Under the pieces are notes generated by a model. That model searched no databases and was not told the DNA's origin. It saw nothing but the letters and a program-made list of their open reading frames with translations. Shown here in pieces: positions 1-11,599 of a stretch of DNA of 64,000 bases. This stretch comes from Papilionanthe hookeriana x Papilionanthe teres (taxonomy: Eukaryota > Streptophyta > Magnoliopsida > Asparagales > Orchidaceae): assembly GCA_022702705.1 (NCBI GenBank), contig CM040433.1:19414682-19478681 (forward strand). The letters are read 5' to 3'. The position numbers and the translations under genes were made by a program. Every line of letters begins with the position of its first letter. Positions within the stretch are counted from its first letter, which is position 1.

Positions 1-1286
1 AAGCACGTGCGGGTCATGTGCGTGAGGTTAGGACAAAGGCCGAATAATATAGAAGGTAAAACATTTTTAGATTATAATTTAATAGTTATATTTTATATAT
101 TTAAGATTATTCATTTAATGTTAATTGTAAATGCACTTGGATCAGGAAGAAATTGGGAGAAGGAAGATTCCATTTAAAAATTGTGGGACGAATTACTTTA
201 AAAGATAAGACGTTTTAAAAAATATTATTAAAGTTTAACTTACTTAATTAGAAATTGATATTTAATAAAATATTAATGTTTAACTGCAATTTATGTTGAT
301 TAACATTTAAGCCTAGAAGGACGGTTGTTAGGGAATTGCTGTGGTAAGCAAGCTAAGCAAAGTGAGTGATTATACTCTTTTATGCAATAAATTAATGTTT
401 TAATAAATGAATAATTACTTTATTGAATGGTTTAAAATAAGTATTCCAGTTATACCTTACATAATGAAAGTCTGAAATGACAAAAGAGATGGGAGGAAAA
501 TAGCTTACTTATAAAGGTATATTTTAAAGAATTTTAATTGATATGAAATGTTACGTAAAGAATTAAGTCGTACAGGATTACCCCCAGATGGTACTTACAT
601 GAGATGCAACGTACTCGTGCACATTAAAATAAATGGTAAAGGGGTACCTTCGAATACAATTTAAGAGTATATTTGAGTACAATTTGAGGGTGCCCTCGAG
701 TACAATTTTGAGGATGACTCGAATATATTTTTTGAGGATATCTTCAAGCATGGCAGTAATCTTGTGATAACTATTAAAGAGGTTTAAATGATAAATATTT
801 AAAGTGAAACAGAAAAATATAAAATTAAAGTAAAATTTCAAATTTTTATAAAGAAATGAGCTACATTTTCTTTGATCATTCATACATAGCATAAGTATTG
901 TAATTTAATGCATATTAAATTATAATTACTCACAAAGTTATACTTACAGTTGAAATAAATATATTCTTTTAGGAGAACAAGAACTTTAAATTGATATGTC
1001 TAGTATGAGAAATTTGGTTTACAGGGGGCTGAAGCTGATGGGCACTAGTTATGATATGTTTGTAGTTTATGTTCTTATTTTCTTCATTTATTGTTCATTA
1101 CTGATATGAGATGAGGTTCTCAAATCATGTTGATGTATATGGATGTTTAAATGTTATTGCACTTTGAGGATTAGTGACTCTTTTATATATATTTGAATTT
1201 TTAAGAATATGGATAGTTAGATGTTAATATCGACTGACCGCAGCTCCCGCCTTCGTTAATTCTAAGCACCGGGTCAGGTAGTGTCA
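1..1286 (+). repeat. T1 5' LTR, partial (left end outside window)
   Basis: The AT-rich sequence directly upstream of a primer-binding-site-like stretch ends in ...gtgtca, consistent with the CA end of an LTR. The GC-richer block at about 1240-1286 resembles the end of Tekay LTRs. No second LTR copy lies in the window, so the boundary rests only on the CA end and the adjacent primer site. The ORF-like stretch at 578-892 on the other strand has no recognisable domain. Confidence 0.45.
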
Positions 1287-1290
1287 AAAA

Positions 1291-1302
1291 TGATATCGAA
1301 GC
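1291..1302 (+). other. T1 primer binding site (degenerate)
   Basis: tgatatcgaagc resembles TGGTATCAGAGC, the complement of the initiator-Met tRNA 3' end used by many plant chromoviruses, with a few mismatches. It lies 4 bases after the putative LTR end. Confidence 0.5.
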
Positions 1303-1489
1303 AATTAGGTCTGATCATGATCTAAAAGAGTCATTAAGATGATTACTTTAATTCATAAGTAATACTGATAAAGAATTAAGTTGTATCAAATTATAATTTT
1401 TCTTATGTGATTTCAGAATTAAAAAAAATCAAGGGGACGAAGCTGGAGATGATATTGTGGAAGTTGATGCACCCCCACGATTATTGTGA

Positions 1490-2453
1490 ATACAAATGAA
1501 TTTATTGAACTGGTGACTGTAGTAACGCAATTGATTAAGAACTCTTACAATTGGGCCAGCTCCAGTGAAGGAGGTCAGATAGATGAGTACTTTGAATTAT
1601 TTCAGGATATGAGACCACCACTTTTTTTTGAGGAGGTCAAGTAGATGCTAAAAACTAGTTGAGAGTAGAGAAGATCCAAGATGAGTGGTTATCTTGTCCT
1701 TCTGAGAGGATGGTTACACTGGCTATATTTGCATTAAAAAGAGAAGCAGAGAGATGGTGGCGAGGTCAAGCACAAAAGAAATATGGGGTAGAGTCAGTCA
1801 AAAGATTCAGTGGGGCGAGTTCGTGAGCACCTTTTGAGACTGGTTCGTACCACTGTCTGCCAAGAGGTAAACTTATCAGATTGGTACAAGGTGATTGATC
1901 TATTATGCAATATGAAGCTTAATTCATCATGCTTTCAAGGTATGTGCCTCAGATGATTCTTAATGCATATGAGAAGTGCCACCAATTATTGTTTGGGCTC
2001 AAAGATGTGATTAGACAACCATTGATTCCTCAGGGAATCGATGATTATTCTATTATGGTGGAGAGAGCTAGGAGGATTGAGCTTGATCTGGAGGCTACTC
2101 AAAGGAGGGATATTCAAAAAAAATTCAGAAAATCGAGATTTCCTCAGAGCTCTCAGAGACAGTCCTTCCAGTCAGGTAGTATAAGTGTTAAGAATGCTAG
2201 ATCCAACATCATTGGCACTCAATTTGAAGTGGAAAAGTGTGACAAGTGTGAAAGGTATCATAAGAATGAGTGTCTGTCTGGATCCAAAACATGCTTTTGG
2301 TGCCACCGGCCAGGACATATGGCGAAGAATTGTCCTAAACAGGGCTATGGTAGAATGTTCAGAGGTAATGTTGCACCACCTAAGAGGAGCTATGGTAGAC
2401 CAAGGGCAACTGAATCTTCAAGGTCAGTGCCAAATGCAGGCCAAACTCGGTAA
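1490..2453 (+). pseudogene. T1 gag remnant with CCHC zinc knuckle
   Basis: Gag packages the element RNA into cytoplasmic particles. The capsid-like part is broken by stops and frameshifts between 1490 and 1928; the longest open piece is 1929-2453 (174 aa). It carries a short basic tract and, near residue 122, a knuckle with the pattern C-x2-C-x4-H-x4-C (CFWCHRPGHMAKNC), the RNA-binding motif of retroelement nucleocapsid. An extra Cys pair (KCDKCERYH) lies about 20 residues before it, as often seen in Tekay gag. The Met at 1929 is only the first Met of the open stretch, not the original start. Confidence 0.8.
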
Positions 2454-2639
2454 AATGTTCATCCTAAAATATACGCTTTTTCGCAGCAGAAGCTAAGGAC
2501 TCCTCTGACATCAACACAAGTATGTTTCTCTTAACAATTTTAATCAATACACTTTAAGCATCTAAGGATTCATGTCATCTCATGCAAAAAATAAGGCTTT
2601 AAATATATTAGTAAGTCAACTCTAAATGTTTAATGCGGT

Positions 2640-2942
2640 GATTTTAATTATAAATATTTTATATCTTCGGATAAACTGATAACAGTATTATTTGATTCGA
2701 AATCATCACGCTCATATATAGCTGATGAACTGGCTAAAGTGATGTGATTGCATCTTCTTTCGATATCTATGATACTATCAGTTAGAATGCCAAGTGGTGC
2801 TTTTTTGGAAGTTACTAAATCATGTGAGGTGGAGCTTATGATAGGTGGAGAGAGTTTTAATTGCCAACTTAATGTGTTGCCCTTAGTGAAATTTGATGTA
2901 ATTTTAGGCATGGATTGGATGTCTAAAAACCGTCACTCTTGA
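2640..2942 (+). pseudogene. T1 aspartic protease remnant
   Basis: The retropepsin that would cleave the Gag-Pol polyprotein. The active-site region near 2680-2705 reads as VLFDSKSS, where the normal D-[ST]-G has become D-S-K, so the enzyme would be inactive. The downstream half (2790-2935) keeps the typical tail FDVILGMDWMSKN and ends in a stop. About 200 bases of spacer with stops separate gag from it. Confidence 0.7.
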
Positions 2943-3900
2943 TTACAATAAAAAGATTATCAAAATAATGGTACCTGGGGAAGCAGAAGTTAAATTTTCC
3001 GATGACAGAGAATTGACATCTATGATAATTACCTTTTTCAAATTGTTGAATCGTGGAAGTCAAGGTTTTCTTGCTCGTGTAACAGATACTTCTAAGGAAG
3101 TACAGGGCTTTGGGTGATATTTCAGCCAGAGGTATTCCTTAATGATTTACCAGGGTTGCCACCAGTGCGAGAGATTGATTTTAGTATTAAGTTCTTGTCA
3201 GGTTCTGAGCCTGCATCTAAAGCATCCTATAGAATGATAGTTAAGGAGTTACAGGAGCTGAAGAGCCAACCCAGGAGTTACTTGATAAATGGTTTATTAG
3301 AACTAGCACCACCAGTATTTTCAGGATGTGCATTGACTACAGGGAGTTGAATAAACTCAAAGTTAAAAATAATTATCCACTGTTGAGGATTGGCGATTTG
3401 TTTAATCAGTTTAAAAGGGCTTTTGTATTTTCAAAGATCGACCTGGGGTCAGGCTATCAACAGCTGAAGATTATAGAAGAAGATAGCGAAAACCGTTTTC
3501 AGGATCAGGTATGGGCACTATGAATTTGTGGTGATGTCATTTGGACTTGGCAAATGCTCCAACAGTTTTCATGGACCTGATGAACACGGTCTTCAGGCAG
3601 TTGATCGTATTTATAAATGATATGTTGGTGTATTCGAGAGATGTAATCAGTCATGCAGATCATTTACAGGTTAAATTGCAGGTTTTGAAGAACACACTAT
3701 ATGCCAATTTTCCTTAAATGTGTGGTTTTTCTCGGGCACTTTATCGGTGGAAATGACATATCTATGGATCAGAATAAAGAGAAGGCAATTTGTAGATTGA
3801 TCAAGCCCTACTACTGCACCGAGGTCGGGTATTACAGGAGGTTTGTTAAGTGGTTTTCATAGATTGATATGTCATTGTCAATGTTGACTTGAACGAAAGT
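2943..3900 (+). pseudogene. T1 reverse transcriptase remnant
   Basis: Fingers and palm motifs are visible in several frames: a linker with LPGLPPVREIDF (about 3145), MCIDYRELNKLKVKNNYPL (from 3326) and FSKIDLGSGYQQLKI (about 3430-3475). These are characteristic of Ty3/gypsy RT. Frame breaks occur around 3300, 3510 and 3545. The catalytic YxDD region corresponds to about 3608-3630, where the text reads as F-I-N-D, so the first catalytic Asp appears to be Asn. Spacing to protease and RNase H is normal for the clade. Confidence 0.8.
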
Positions 3901-3989
3901 GAATTTGACTGATTCAATTATAGTGAGGAGGTTTTTCAAAAGCAGAAGACTTGTTTAATGTGTGCTCCAAGTTTGGTCATTCCTTCCGG

Positions 3990-4340
3990 CTTTGATGGGT
4001 TTTAAATTTTTAGTGATGCATCTTTAAGGGGTTTGGGATGTGTTCTTATGTAGAATGGCAAGGTCATTGCTTATGCATCATGTCAATTGGAAAATCATGA
4101 AAAGAACTATCTCACACATGACTTGAAGCATGATGCAATTGTATTTGCACTCAAGATATGGAGATATTATTTGTATGGAGTAAGAAGTGATGTTTTAACT
4201 GACCACGAAAATTTGAAAAATATCTTCATTTAGAAAGAGTTGAACCTGGCGCAGAGGAGATGACTGGAATTTATTAAATATTATAATTTAGATATTCAGT
4301 ATCTTCTGAGGAAGGAAAATGTCGTTATTGTTGCGCCGAG
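3990..4340 (+). pseudogene. T1 RNase H remnant
   Basis: RNase H removes RNA from the RNA:DNA hybrid during reverse transcription. The stretch beginning near 4008 reads as FSDASLRGLGCVL, followed by YASCQLENHEKNYLTHDLKHDAI-like sequence and, near 4195, LTDHENLK, all family motifs. Stops within it (for example near 4050 and 4231) show it is dead. Confidence 0.7.
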
Positions 4341-4579
4341 TAAGAAAGCTTCAGGTAATTTAAACTATTTGCTTACTCAGAAAGAGCAATTAATTAAAGA
4401 TCTGGAGAAGCTAAAGCTATTTAGAGTTGATTATGGTGATGACGGCATGGTTTAACTATATTCTTTGATGGTGCAACCAATTTTAAAGGGCAGAATTGGA
4501 GATTCTTTAGCTAGAGATAGCAATATTCAGAAAGTTATGGAGCAGGTTCAAACACAGTTTGGAAAAGTATGTGCTAGAT

Positions 4580-5430
4580 CAAGATGGTCTATTGAGGTAC
4601 AAAGGTAGGGTTTATATTCCAGATGTTGATGACCTAAGAGAAAAAATTATGGATGAAGCACATTTATCCGGATATACTATTCACTGAGGAAGCAATAAAA
4701 TATATCAAGATCTCAAAAGAAGAATTTTGGTGGCCAGGATTGAAGAGAAATATGACAGAATGTGGCCAAATGCCCTTCATGTCAGCATATGAAGGAAAAT
4801 CATAAACGTCTTGGAGATCAGTTGTAGCTTTTATCGATTCCAAAGTGGAAATGGGAGGAGATTGCAATGGATTTTGTTATTGATTTGCCAAAATCACGTC
4901 AGGGTCATGCTACAATTTGGGTAATCATCGATAGAATGACTAAGTATGCTCATTTCACGCCCATTAGAGAGACAGATCCAGTAGAGAAGTTAGTTAAATT
5001 ATATGTGGATTAAATTGTGAGGCTGCACGGGGTGTCAAAGTTTATTGTCTCTGATAGGAGATGACAGGTTTACTTCTAGATTGTAGAAGAAGTTCAAAAA
5101 GCTTTGGGCACATGACTGACTTCCAGTACAGCATTTCAACCTCAGACTTATGATCAATCAAAGAGAACTATTCAGTCCTTGGGGGGTCTACTAAGCTTAT
5201 GTGTCATTAACTTTGGTGAGAGTTGGAAATCACATATACCATCAGCAGAATTTGCTTACGAACATAGTTATTAGGCTAGCATTGGGATAACTCCATATGA
5301 AGCCCTATATGGAAAGAAGTGCAGGACACCTCTATGTTGGGCTAAAATAGGTGAAAGAAAGATCATTAGTGCTTATTTAGTTGAGGATACTACTGAGAAG
5401 ATTAGACTGATCACAGACAGACTGAGGGCA
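4580..5430 (+). pseudogene. T1 integrase remnant
   Basis: Integrase inserts the cDNA into host chromosomes. Readable pieces include the start of the core (KWEEIAMDFVIDLPKS, near 4851-4898), which holds the first catalytic Asp, then IDRMTKYAHF, SKFIVSDR with the second Asp (about 5035-5060), and SIGITPYEALYGKKCRTPLCW (about 5280-5340). Stops at 5012 and 5271, and frameshifts around 5060-5160, disrupt it. The zinc-binding N-terminus at 4640-4800 is very degraded. Confidence 0.75.
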
Positions 5431-5838
5431 GTGCAGGATAGACAGAGAAAATATTACGATACCAAGCACAGACCTATTGAGTTTGAAGTTGGAGAGTTTG
5501 CATTTATCCAGGTCAGTCCATTGAAAGGTGAGCAACGATCTGGAAAGACAGGAAAATTGAATCTCAAATTTGTAGGTTCATGTGAGATTATGGAAAGGAT
5601 TGGGAAGGTGGCTTACAGATTGGCTTTACCAGCACATATGCAAGGAGTGCATAATGTTTTCCACATTCCTTCACTAAGAAAGTATATTACATATGAAGCT
5701 ATTAGGGTGATAGCAGACTCAGTTGATATTCAGTCTGATCTAACTTACGTTGAAGAGCCTAAAAGATTTTAAATTATGATGTGAAGAAGCTGCAAAATAG
5801 AGAGATTCCATTCATAAAGATTTTATGGAAGTGTGGTC
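5431..5838 (+). pseudogene. T1 integrase C-terminus and truncated chromodomain
   Basis: An open stretch of 113 aa (5431-5772) contains QDRQRKYYDTKHRPIEFEVG, the GPY/F-like region and VFHIPSLRKYI, the standard C-terminus of Tekay-type integrase. After a frame break the sequence continues with NREIPFIKILWK (to about 5835), the beginning of the chromodomain, then ends abruptly in unrelated sequence. In complete elements the chromodomain continues and is followed by the 3' UTR and LTR. The cut coincides with one copy of a 24-bp direct repeat. Confidence 0.8.
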
Positions 5839-5938
5839 CATGATCTAGAGTTTAAAATCCTAAACCCTAAACTACATTGATTCATCGTCCCCACGGGACT
5901 ATTACCTGAGAGTCGTCCATGATCTAGAGTTTAAAATC
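5836..5938 (+). repeat. 24-bp direct repeat pair at the T1 truncation point
   Basis: gtccatgatctagagtttaa plus aatc occurs at 5836-5859 and again at 5915-5938, 79 bp apart. The spacer holds a telomere-like cctaaaccctaaac. The first copy starts where T1 homology ends, as expected for repair-mediated joining or a local duplication. Confidence 0.75.
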
Positions 5939-7740
5939 TTCTCGATGCTATAACCAAATTAGGTAGGGTTGTTTCTACACCTTCATCTAAGTGAGACGAA
6001 CACATCCATATGGCTAAGTGGATATGGATTGTTTATTTCTTTCACGAAAGTCCAAAACGAGGCAAAATTAGAAATTGTAAGTTTATACCTCTGTCCCAGA
6101 GGTAAAGCCTCAATTGAATTGGTTGAGAAGCTTTGCCTTGGTCCCATGAAACTACTCGTTGCTCCAATTTGCACTGAGGTTGAGCTAAGGTATTACTTTG
6201 ATCAAAAGGTGGATCAAGTTTGGTCTAGCCCTAGGTTAGAAGCCGCGGGAGAGGAGGATTTCGATTGAGGAAGTGTTTTTGGAGTGTAGGGAAGCTTTTA
6301 GAACAATCAATTTAGGGTTTTGGTGAGGTTGATTTTATGACCGAAAATGTCCTGGATTTTAGTGGGGAAATTAGGGTTAGTGGGTGGTTTGAGAGCTTAG
6401 AAACGATAGGGTGAGCTTCGTGTGAGTGTATGAATTGTTTGGAAACAATTTGGCAAGGCTTCGTCAGGGTTTATGCACTTTTCTTTTTTGGCCATGAGGA
6501 GTGCCCTATTTATAAGCTCGGTCAAGGGAGCTCAATTGGCCTAAGATTGGGTTGCAAAGTGGTGCTGAGGTGAAGCTAAGGCAAGGGCAAAGGTCCAATG
6601 AGGGTGAGCAACATTGGATGGGTGAAATTTTGGGTTTTGGGTTTGGGCTTGCCACCGGCCATGGTGGTTGGCCAGGGCAAGAGTGCTCACCATCCAACTG
6701 TGGGAGGTTAAGGGAAGAGATTGGTGAAGTCAATTGGGCGGTGTCATGTGTATATGGGTTCGATTTAAGTGCAAAGGGTTTGAGGTGATTTTGGGTTTGA
6801 CCTTGGTTTGAGTCATGTAAGTGGGCTTGGCTCACTTCCCACGGTGGCTAGGCCTGATGGTCAGCATGAAGGCTTAGATGATCAAGTCCCAATCATGGGA
6901 ATTAGGGCTTAATCAGGGGTTTAGGTGAATCATGAGAGTGGCTAAGTACCTTTGGGAGAATCTTGAAAGAGGCTCCTCCTTTTAGCCATAAGTGGTATGG
7001 TGGCTCATGCATGGCTCCTTGGCTTCCCTATGGCTTGGGTGAATCCACATGGCTTGCCTAAGGCTTATGCATGGCTTACATGGCCTACATTAAAGAGGTG
7101 TGGGTGACTTTTGAGACCTTGAAATTACTTTTCATGAGTTCCAATTTTAGTCATTTTTAATCATGTCATCTCACACTTTAGGTTTGATCAAAATTTAATG
7201 TCATGAGGGGAGGGGCTAACTTTGTCATGAGGGCTTTTCATTTTAATTGAATTTGGATTTGGGTTTAGTTTTTGTGGGCCTTTAAAATTGGTTGTGGTGG
7301 ATTGTTTTTGGGCCTTTAGCATTGAACATGGACTTGGTGGTTTTTAAATTGATCATGGTAGGTTTAATTTTTAAAAAGGATTTTGGGCTTATAGCATTAG
7401 TGGATGTGGGCTTTTGGGATTCATTGGGTCTTAAATTTGTAATGATGAGCTTTCGGGGGAATTTTAACTTGATGATGAATTTGGGTGAATTTAGTGGATT
7501 TGGGATGGACTTGATGAGATTGGGTGGATTTGGGTGGAATTGTGGGGATTTATTGGATTTGGGTGGATTGGGTGAATTTGGGGAAATTGGGTGGATTTTG
7601 GAAATTTTTGGTTTTGAGTTTAGTGGGGAAGTGTATATGAGTGGGGAAGAGTCATGTGTGAATGTGATGGTGATGTAAGTGTGCGTGTATGGGTGATGTG
7701 AGTGGGTATGTGGTCCATAAGTCACAAAGGGTCTCCCCCC
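5939..7740. other. Gene-free region with strong G-over-C bias
   Basis: No recognisable gene. A 99-aa open stretch (5969-6268, +) and others at 6506-6835, 6552-6788 and 7282-7725 show no known domain. From about 6540 to 7700 the + strand is rich in G and T and poor in C, giving long open frames on both strands by composition. A TATA-like ctatttataag sits at 6508-6518. It could be an old LTR or other repeat, but no paired copy or terminal motif is visible. Confidence 0.5.
7478..7625 (+). repeat. Degenerate G-rich minisatellite
   Basis: Imperfect units around ggatttgggtgga and gaatttggg recur about ten times, with variable spacing of roughly 12-20 bases. The + strand has very few C residues here. 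Confidence 0.6.
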
Positions 7741-9415
7741 TGTGGGAACTCATTTTGAGCTTCAACATGTTGGTTCTACTCAACTCAACCAAGTGTTGAG
7801 GATTTAAGACCATACATGTGAGACTACAAAAGAGTCAAGAAGTGGCTTGAATTTTTACATGGGATGGCTCTCATCACTAATCTTCTACGAGAGTCAACAA
7901 GAAGATCCTCTAGTTAGATCCTGAATTTTAGAGAAAAGAAGAAACCTCACCAAAATGAGATCAACATCAGTATACTCGATTAGATGTAGAAATAATCAAA
8001 TCCTAAGTTGAAGCAAAAGGAATAAGCCAGTAATGAATGGAGCGGAAGAAAACAAAGAAACAAAGGAACATTATAAAGAAGCAGAATAGGATTGAAAAGT
8101 AAACATGACCGAAGGAATACGATAAGGTAAAAGTACCTAAAAATAAAATTGTAAGATTTTTTGTGCAACAAAAACCTTGAAAATAAAAAGAAGTAAAAAA
8201 TTTAGAGGATGGTTACAAGGGAATGGAAATAGTAAATTCATTAAATGCTAAATATATAAAAAAACCCCCAAAACATCAAGAACACAAAAGAATAAGGGGT
8301 CCAACAAAAAATTAGTAGATCAAAAAACTTTCATTGTCATTAAATGTATCCAAACCAATTGGGATACGCTTTATGAATCCTTATTCTAGTTCACTTAAGG
8401 GTTGCATGAGGAGTTAAACTTGTTTTTTTAATATTGAACAACTCAAACTCATATAACTTTTGATCAACCCATTTTAATATCTATTCTTTGGCCCTAATTC
8501 ATGCACATATTTATGGATGCATTTTTATCCATTCTCTTATGTGTTCAAATAGCTTAAGCCTGTATTTCACAATCTAGTATTTAATAAATGTTTGCTACTA
8601 CTGCCCATCTAATATAATCACTCATCAATCAAACCTTTCAAGTTTGTTAGCCATGCATCAAAATATTAATATTTTTGCACAAATAACTTTCTTATTAATA
8701 TTTTTTCGAGTACCCAACTCTTAGATCCACTCGATGTAGCTAACCGAATTGCAATTTATAAAGTTTACAAAAATTGGAATCCAGCTATAATCTCTTAGAA
8801 GAAAATAAATCAGCCAATGCTCATATTAGTTTCACAATCATACAAATTGCTACTATAAGCTTACGAGCAAGGTGTGGCCCATAGTTTCAATCCTCACATG
8901 AAGAAATAACAGAAGCCCCCAACATAACATAGCAATAATGAAATATAATAACTTTCAGAACATAATGAACTGGATCAATCCTTGCCAGCAGAAGTTGAAC
9001 AAACCAAAAAATATATCAAATTAAGCACTAGCAATCAAAGACAATAAAAAATTTAGAAGAGTATGTGGATAGGATTTATCTCAGTTTTTGGGCATTTAAA
9101 ACCTTCAACAACAATTTTTTTTATGATTAATTTAATATCATCATTAAAATTAGCCTTATACCAACTATTTTAGGCCGACTTTATTAACATAATTAAAAAA
9201 TGCAGTTGAGTTTAATCTACTTAAATTAGTTTTAGGTAATACATAACAAAGCATAAAAAATGTTTTCAAGAAGCAAAGATAGGATAATTTATGGATTCTA
9301 ATAACATTATGACTCTCAAAATCAAGAGCATCAAACATATGCTATGATCGTCAAGAACAATCCATTTAATTCAAGGTGATATGGAAAAGGAAAGATCTAA
9401 TAAATTCACAAATCA
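7741..9415. other. AT-rich region, no gene seen
   Basis: Both strands were read; only short open stretches without family motifs are present (for example 7980-8171). It lies on the 3' side of the MAP-kinase exon and could be part of its first intron if that gene is real, but no exon-like kinase sequence was recognised. Confidence 0.5.
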
Positions 9416-9423
9416 CTCCTAAA

Positions 9424-9898
9424 TAGGGGTGAGCATTCGGTCAGTTAAGATGGTTTGGTTTTCAAATCGGGTAAACCAATTTCAACCCAAATCTAAGATC
9501 CAAACCACCGAACCAAACAAAATTTTGATAAAACCAAACAAGTCAAAAAAAAATTTAATTGGGTTTAAACAGTTCTGTTTTACATAAACGGAAATATAGT
9601 TTAAAGGTTTTAGGATATGATGGTAACTAGAGAAAATAAATTTTAGTGAGGATTATATAATATTGATCCCTAGAAAATTTACTTCTAAATATTTGAAAGA
9701 ATATTTACATGCATAGCAACCAATCCTTATGTATTTAAATATCTAACACCTAAAAAGAAATTAATTATTCGGCCACAGGTTCTTTCGATAAAATAAGAAG
9801 TGAAACCAAAACTGATTTTTTTTTAACCTAAACCGAGTCAACAAGTTGACTCGGTTCAGTTCGGTTTTTCAGTTTAAACCAAATAATCCACACCCCTG
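9424..9898. mobile_element. hAT-type MITE (475 bp) with 8-bp target-site duplication
   Basis: The left end TAGGGGTGAGCATTCGGT and the right end, which reads CAGGGGTGTGGATTATTTGG on the opposite strand, form imperfect terminal inverted repeats of the CAGGGGTG type common to plant hAT MITEs. The flanks are ctcctaaa (9416-9423) and ctcctcaa (9899-9906), an 8-bp duplication with one mismatch, as expected for hAT transposition. The interior is rich in GGTTTGGTT/AACCAAACC words and has no ORF, so it depends on a transposase supplied elsewhere. Confidence 0.85.
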
Positions 9899-10020
9899 CT
9901 CCTCAAACACTTCTTATTCTAATCATAGATATTTGCATAACGCAATACATGTTCAATTGATTGTAAAAGTACACCAAAAGGTGTGCTACAAGTTTTAATG
10001 ATGCCAAAAATGATGGGAAA

Positions 10021-10302
10021 TGAAGCAAAGCATAATAAAATGAGGGATATCAGAACACAAGGAGCAGCCAAACATTAACAACTTCATTCTTCTCTTCATT
10101 TCATCGCCGTAGATTATCATCTTTTCTTATGGAGAATATTTTTCTATTTTGATCTGATTTTCTATTTTTAGTATTATGCTAATTAGAGAAGATACATATT
10201 GGGCATTATCTCGGGAGGGATGGGGCAAAAAAAAAATCGAGTTTTTGGATTGATTCCACATCTCCTCATTCGTTATATTTTTCTAGCTAAGCTTCTATGC
10301 TA
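10021..10302 (+). repeat. R1 5' LTR
   Basis: It begins TGAAGCAAAGCATAATAAAA and ends ...CTTCTATGCTA, and aligns over its whole length with 14645-14935. The end reads TA rather than the usual CA. The right limit is set by loss of similarity and by the following primer-site-like sequence. Confidence 0.85.
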
Positions 10303-10305
10303 GGG

Positions 10306-10317
10306 TGGTAACAAAGT
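10306..10317 (+). other. R1 primer binding site (degenerate)
   Basis: tggtaacaaagt matches about 9 of 12 bases of TGGTATCAGAGC, the initiator-Met tRNA complement, and starts 3 bases after the 5' LTR. Confidence 0.6.
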
Positions 10318-10615
10318 TGTAGCAACCGGGAAGCCATCGAGGAAACCAACAAACGACCAGAGCAACAACGAAGTTTATGACATGAAATCCCTCAAGAGGC
10401 TCAAGCTAGCATCACAAAATGAATAGTGGAACTCTCTAATGAGTTTTTTTTTTATTCCCTGTGGAGATAAGATGAGATTTATAGACCTTGAATTGGGAAG
10501 ATCGATGAATCAAACAATGTGAGAACAGCTCCCACACTAACTCCTCGTGAAACTAATGCGGGGAGAAAAGCATCTCCATCTTACTCGGAATCTCTTCAAT
10601 TAGAAGAGGATAATA

Positions 10616-11300
10616 TTGGGCATCACTAAGAGTTATATGAATCATATAAGGAAGTTAGAGCACAAACAACAATTAAGAGGTATGACTGCAGCAGAAACAT
10701 TTATGGAGAATTTCGAGTTAAAGTGGACAGCCCTTTCTTTTAAGGGCGTTTGCACATTGAGGATTACCTTGATCGGAAATAATTTTGTTAAAACAATTTT
10801 TGAATATTTGGATATACCTCCGGAGAAAAAAGTGAAATATGTTACTTGCCGATTGAAAGGCAAGGCAAGTGTATGGTGGTTGCAATTAATGTAGAACCCT
10901 CATCAAGAGGGATGAACTTGCATTTGCAGTCAGTCTCGCATGAAGCAAATTCTTCGAGGGCATTTCTTACCCACTGATTATGAACAAATGTTGTACATGC
11001 AATACCAAAATTGCTCACACGGTTCCAGAACTGAATGTGAATACACCGACGAATTTTATCGTCTCAATTCCTAGAACAACTTAAATGAAACTATAAATCA
11101 GCAATTGTGAGATATATTGGTGGAATGATAGAGCTTATTCAAGATAAATTGGAGCTAAATTTAGTATTGTCTTTATCTCGAGTTGTTAATTTTGCATTAA
11201 AGCCTGTAATCCAACTTAACAAAGCAACTCGAGGATGCTCGTGCTCCAACTAAAAGTTTAGTATGGAGATCTCTGGAGCCAGCAGCAAGCCAATTATAGT
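10616..11300 (+). pseudogene. R1 gag remnant
   Basis: Capsid-type Gag. The 92-aa open piece 10616-10894 has PPEKKVKYVTCRLKGKASVW, the conserved capsid motif of chromoviruses. Beyond a stop at 10892 the next frame continues with RGHFLPTDYEQMLYMQYQNC (about 10955-11015) and EYTDEFYRLNS, typical of Reina/CRM gag. The zinc-knuckle region around 11380-11450 is too degraded to show a CCHC pattern. The original start is not identifiable. Confidence 0.75.
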
Positions 11301-11599
11301 AGACAATAAATCTTCTCCAACCCAGAGTGTGATTACCAACAACCCAAATCAAACAATTCAGAAAGACTTCTAGACTGATTAAAACTCTATATAAAGAAAA
11401 TTCTTCTGCAAGACCGACTAACCTGAAATGTTCTTACAGCCAACAATCGTGTCACAAATCAATTCAACTAAATAACAAGTTCAAATCTTAGTGGGTGATA
11501 TGAGTGATGACCACATGAACAAAAAGACAATAGTAGACAAAAAGGAATTGTGTGGTGATGAAAGTGAAGTTGTTATGTGTATGGAGAAACTGTTGATGG

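Larger units (their letters stand above)
1..5838 (+). mobile_element. T1: decayed Tekay/Del-type Ty3/gypsy chromovirus, 3' truncated
   Basis: The sequence shows gag with a CCHC knuckle, protease, RT, RNase H, integrase and an integrase C-terminal/chromodomain region in that order on the + strand, each broken by stops and frameshifts. The order PR-RT-RH-IN-chromodomain is that of plant chromoviruses, and the long LTR-like leader and gag match the Tekay/Del clade. Homology stops inside the chromodomain near 5838, so the 3' end, polypurine tract and 3' LTR are missing. It cannot encode its own mobility. Clade assignment comes from motif recognition, not a tree. Confidence 0.85.

Noticed and set aside
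5858..5873. Telomere-like cctaaaccctaaac
   Set aside because: Only two units; too short to be an interstitial telomere.
7282..7725. 147-aa Pro/Asn/Lys-rich frame and 128-aa Gly-rich frame on the opposite strand
   Set aside because: Both follow from C-poor, repetitive composition; no domain and no start context.
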